From positions 1,550,001 through 1,614,000 of the forward strand of contig DAJPGJ010000001.1 in the NCBI GenBank assembly GCA_025992705.1: DNA of 64,000 bases, written 5' to 3'. The notes under the pieces were generated by a model that made no database searches, was not told the DNA's origin, and was given only the letters and a program-made list of their open reading frames with translations. This document shows positions 61,284-64,000 of this stretch, piece by piece (positions within the stretch are counted from its first letter, which is position 1; each line of letters begins with the position of its first letter). A program made the translations under genes and the position numbers. The DNA is from Coriobacteriaceae bacterium. GTDB taxonomy: Bacteria; Actinomycetota; Coriobacteriia; Coriobacteriales; QAMH01.

Positions 61284-61361
61284 GGGTTCAGGCGATCATT
61301 GCACCTTCCGCCAACACTTCCTGGGTTCAGGCGATCATTGCACCTTCCGCCAACACTTCCT
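61284..61361 (+). repeat. Tandem duplication of the IS30 left end, 39-bp unit
   Basis: Two identical adjacent 39-bp units beginning GGGTTCAGGCGATCATTG (61284 and 61323). Each contains GCGATCATTGCAC, the left inverted repeat of the IS. The inner unit includes the stop codon of the transposase gene. Confidence 0.8.
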
Positions 61362-62551
61362 GCATAGCCTCGGAAGGGAACTTCCAGCCCAGGACCTTCC
61401 TCGGACGGTTGTTGAGCAGCCACCGCACCTTGCCCACCTCTTCGTCCGACACCTCCGTGAAGTCAGTCTCTTTGGGGAAGAACTCCCTGATCAGCCCGTT
61501 CACATTCTCATTGGTGGGCCGCTGCCAAGGAGAGTGCGGATCGCAGAAATACACCTCGAAGCCAGAGGAGAGCTTGAACCTGTCCACGCATGCCATCTCC
61601 GACCCCTGATCCCAGGTGAGCGTGCGCCTGAGCTCCTCGGGGATCCCCTCGGCCATCTGCGCCATGCGCTCTGCGACCGTGTCCGCGTCATGGCAGGTCA
61701 GCCTCGACATCAAAAGGAAGCGCGACCTTCTCTCCACGAGGGTTATGAGGCAGCTCGACAGGTCGCTTCCAATGATCAGGTCCCCTTCCCAATGCCCGGG
61801 GATGGAGCGGTCACCCGCCTCCGGGGGCCTCTTGGATATATGCGCATCCTTAAGCCAGGGCCTGTTCTTTGCGGGGAGCTTGGATGCCGGTTTGCGACCG
61901 CGGCGCTTGGTGCGCAAGGCGTACTCGACGCCGAGCTCATGGCGCAGCGTCCCGTAGCCTTGTACATAAAGGGACCGGTATATCGTCTCGTGGCTTATGC
62001 GCATCCCCTCGTCATCCGGGAAGTCTTCTTCGATCCGCTTGGAGACCTGCTCGGGCGACCATCTGCTGGCAAGCATCTGCAGCACATAGGCCCTAAGGGG
62101 GCCTCGGGCATCGAGCTTGCGGGGTTTTGGCCTTTTCGCCTTCTTCCTCGCATCAAGCTGGGCGTGCCTCGGATCGTAGGGTCCTTGCACCCGAGAAAGC
62201 TCGCGAGCGACGGTCGTCCTGCTGATGTTCATTTTATCGGCAATCTCTTGGTTGGTGCGCCCGACATCGAGAAGGGCCGCGATAAAGCAGCGGTCCTCGT
62301 ATGTCAGGCGCTGCTTGGGCGATGTTCTTGCGCTCGGGGTCGGGCAGCTCGCGGCGTCCATTGTAAGCACCATCCGATCCGGAGGGCGGTCCATTCGGCT
62401 CCACTTGAAAACGGCACCACGCCCGATTCCGGTCCGCCTTGCGCACTCCCTGATCGAATCACCCGCGCGAAGCCTCTCTTTGACCGCCGTCCAATCATCG
62501 ATAGAGTATTTAGCCATTGCACCACATCCTTTCCATGCGTGCAATGACCGC
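61292..62551 (-). mobile_element. IS30-family insertion sequence
   Basis: About 1.26 kb containing a full transposase gene. Ends: GCGATCATTGCAC at 61292 (duplicated at 61331) and, inverted, GTGCAATGACCGC at 62539-62551, with 12 of 13 matches. A short direct target duplication is not obvious because the flanks are palindromic repeats. IS30 elements prefer palindromic targets, which suits this place. Confidence 0.75.
61327..62517 (-). CDS. IS30-family transposase
   Basis: About 396 residues from ATG at 62517 (MAKYSIDDWTAVKERLRAGD). Two HTH regions: SIRECARRTGIGRGAVFKWS, and LTYEDRCFIAALLDVGRTNQ with EIADKMNISRTTVAREL. DDE domain: IPGHWEGDLIIG (first Asp), LTWDQGSEMACVDRF (second Asp) and PTNENVNGLIREFFPKETDF (Glu). 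The end LNNRPRKVLGWKFPSEAM is typical of IS30. No frameshift, so it is probably active. Confidence 0.93.
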   Translation of the reverse strand: MAKYSIDDWTAVKERLRAGDSIRECARRTGIGRGAVFKWSRMDRPPDRMVLTMDAASCPTPSARTSPKQRLTYEDRCFIAALLDVGRTNQEIADKMNISRTTVARELSRVQGPYDPRHAQLDARKKAKRPKPRKLDARGPLRAYVLQMLASRWSPEQVSKRIEEDFPDDEGMRISHETIYRSLYVQGYGTLRHELGVEYALRTKRRGRKPASKLPAKNRPWLKDAHISKRPPEAGDRSIPGHWEGDLIIGSDLSSCLITLVERRSRFLLMSRLTCHDADTVAERMAQMAEGIPEELRRTLTWDQGSEMACVDRFKLSSGFEVYFCDPHSPWQRPTNENVNGLIREFFPKETDFTEVSDEEVGKVRWLLNNRPRKVLGWKFPSEAMQEVLAEGAMIA

Positions 62552-63785
62552 TAGAATCCGCCCCGTCCCCCTGTCACCTCCCCGTCCCCATGTCACGAAT
62601 CCTCTCAGTTCATGCTGTTAAATCTTGCTCAATCATACAATTCAATGGGTATGATTATACATGTGAGCAGGTATAACGATATTTTCGGTGCATAGAAAAC
62701 AGGACAAATTATGCGCGTAGGCACGCCGCGGAAGCATTGCCGAGCGTGCGCGTTCTTCGGCTGATATTCCTCTGACCGGCATGAACGGATGCAGCATTTG
62801 CCATTTGGGTAGGATTTTCCCTGATAAACCACAATCAATGGAGGAGGAAAGTGCTCTTGCGCAAATGGTGGCCTACTGGGGCCAAGATAATCCGTATTAT
62901 GGACAGCCGATGGCAAGATACTAGGTACCTCATTGCATGAAAATGCATGTGACCTTGGAATATGACGCTCTGAGCAGGTGCTTTTAAAGGCTTTTGAATA
63001 GGTAATATGATGCCTGTATATTCCTAACATAGACAATTGCTGGGGAGGATGAATTCTCCTCCCTCCCCATAGTGGCCAGGTGGGGAGAATAAGCCTGTCT
63101 TTGACCGCATTTCAGACAGATTAAGGACAAGCGCGACCAAGAAGAAATGTGATTCTACCCACGAAACGAGTAGTTTGGCTAGATTTTATGTCTAATTATA
63201 GAATCCAGGGACTGTCCCCTTCTTTCCGCTCGGGGTGCAAAATCACTCCCTGGATCCCCAAAAGGCCATTGGTTGCCCATGAGTCTTATGCGGCGAAAAG
63301 AGAGTTTTGAAGGTCTTGAAGGCAGTTGCTAGCACCTTGAGAAGGCATCTGGTTGCTATACACGTTGTCCTGGGATGATATACGCTAGCAGACGAGCATC
63401 ACCGCCCTCCTGGAGCCGGTTTCTCGTCTGCGCGAAGGGGTCTCCCCCCACCTTCTTTTGTACGAGGATTTCGCGCCAAAAACACGCCGAACAACCCTCG
63501 ATCCTGCATGACGACGATCTTGCGCGCGACTGCGTTGAGGCTATGTTGAGTTGTGCAGAGAACCCGTTAAATCCTCGTCACAACCTGCATGCAAGTCGCC
63601 GTCATGCAGAGTGCATCAAAATGCCTGTATTAGACACTTTTATTGCATCTGGGTAGGATAATACACTTTTTCAAGCAAAAATCAAGTGGAATTTGTATGG
63701 TATTCAAGCCCATATTATGATTTGTGGGGCAAGAGCGTATTTCTGCTCTATCATCCTGCCCAAGCGAGGAAAAGCCTGACAGGAA
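62552..63785. other. Long stretch without a supported gene
   Basis: About 1.2 kb. The first 40 bases are the GTCCCC/TGTCAC repeat type. GGGGAGGA-TGAAT-TCTCCTCCC at about 63040-63063 is a hairpin with no T-run. Open frames of 90-135 codons exist on both strands, but none has a ribosome binding site with a protein-like composition or a known motif. The stretch 63650-63730 is AT-rich. It may be gene debris next to the IS. Confidence 0.4.
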
Positions 63786-64000
63786 CTAGGACAAGGGCAA
63801 TATCCACAGCCCCAGAATGCCCCCGAACACGGCCACGAGCGCCCCCACGATGACATCCCTGGGGGTAATGCACTCCCCCGACAACGCGTATGATCGCCAT
63901 GACCACACCGCCCACCAGCAAAGCAATACCAAGCGGTGGACAGTATGCTAGCCAGCACGTGGCAATCATGAACACTGAGAAGATGTGTCTGCTGGGAAAG
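63786..64000 (-). pseudogene. PAP2-family phosphatase, C-terminal part with frameshift
   Basis: The minus strand enters from the right edge reading FPSRHIFSVFMIATCWLAYC (PAP2 motif 2, PSRH with a following membrane helix), then LLVGGVVMAIIRVVGGVHYP. Here a G5 run (63861-63865) shifts the frame; with one base less it continues RDVIVGALVAVFGGILGLWI and ends PLS. HYPRDVIVGA is PAP2 motif 3 with its His and Asp. So the gene is a membrane phosphatidic-acid phosphatase-like protein that is broken or misread at a homopolymer. The 5' part is beyond the window. Confidence 0.65.

Noticed and set aside
62629..63036. 135-codon minus-strand frame after the IS30 element
   Set aside because: No ribosome binding site, Cys/His/Pro-rich random-looking composition and no motif.

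Overview
The window looks like a chromosomal segment of a strictly anaerobic, high-GC Gram-positive gut bacterium, most likely a member of the Coriobacteriia (Actinomycetota). This is an inference from gene content, GC-rich codon use and strong AGGAGG-type ribosome binding sites: a glutamate decarboxylase/antiporter pair, a [FeFe]-hydrogenase with a GltD-type partner, a double-ASKHA 2-hydroxyacyl-CoA dehydratase activase-like protein, ECF-type vitamin transport, lipoproteins, and GTG/TTG starts. No tRNA, rRNA or CRISPR array was recognised.

Region by region. 1-14 kb: small regulators and transporters: a YtrA-type GntR/ABC operon with a well-formed promoter, an alpha/beta hydrolase, two DMT/EamA exporters, TetR and XRE regulators, GrpB-like and GNAT proteins, a CPA1 antiporter, and a minus-strand operon headed by a HipA-like kinase (kinase, XRE-HTH protein, alkyltransferase-GNAT fusion) behind a perfect 22-bp palindrome. 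14-28.8 kb: a decaying accessory island, locally AT-rich. It has an IS256/IS1249-type element with an 8-bp target duplication inside a hypothetical gene, two copies of a TnpC/DUF6262-like gene (one degenerate), several frameshifted genes, a cytosolic Ser/Thr kinase, a DUF3800 protein with a structured leader, a truncated ADP-ribosylglycohydrolase head-to-head with a truncated AbiEii-like gene broken at a C12 tract, and two large proteins with possible DUF5677/HEPN-like character. 28.8-34.8 kb: guaA, a DUF2148 ferredoxin-like protein, and gadC-gadB for glutamate-dependent acid resistance and GABA export.

34.9-47 kb: a 1311-residue activase-like protein carrying in-frame palindromic repeats, an XRE regulator with a membrane tail, an NMT1-type lipoprotein plus a fused permease-ATPase, a 2 x 124-bp tandem repeat, and the hydrogenase pair. 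47-51.2 kb: a probable cobalamin uptake operon: adenosylcobalamin-type riboswitch, DUF4430 (transcobalamin-like) lipoprotein, EcfT, fused EcfA-A' and an S component. The linker between the two ATPase domains contains a 75-bp palindrome read in frame. 51.3-61 kb: a 55-residue acidic repeat protein, a TetR-like regulator with a long acidic disordered tail, and a minus-strand housekeeping block (rpsO, pnp, capA-like, flippase-like, ychF, small membrane protein). 61-64 kb: an IS30-family element beside GC-rich palindromes, about 1.2 kb with no convincing gene, and the frameshifted C-terminus of a PAP2-type phosphatase.

Two themes stand out: a riboswitch-controlled ECF/DUF4430 vitamin B12 importer that couples a surface lipoprotein to an ECF transporter, and a family of intergenic palindromic repeats that has also entered coding sequences in frame.
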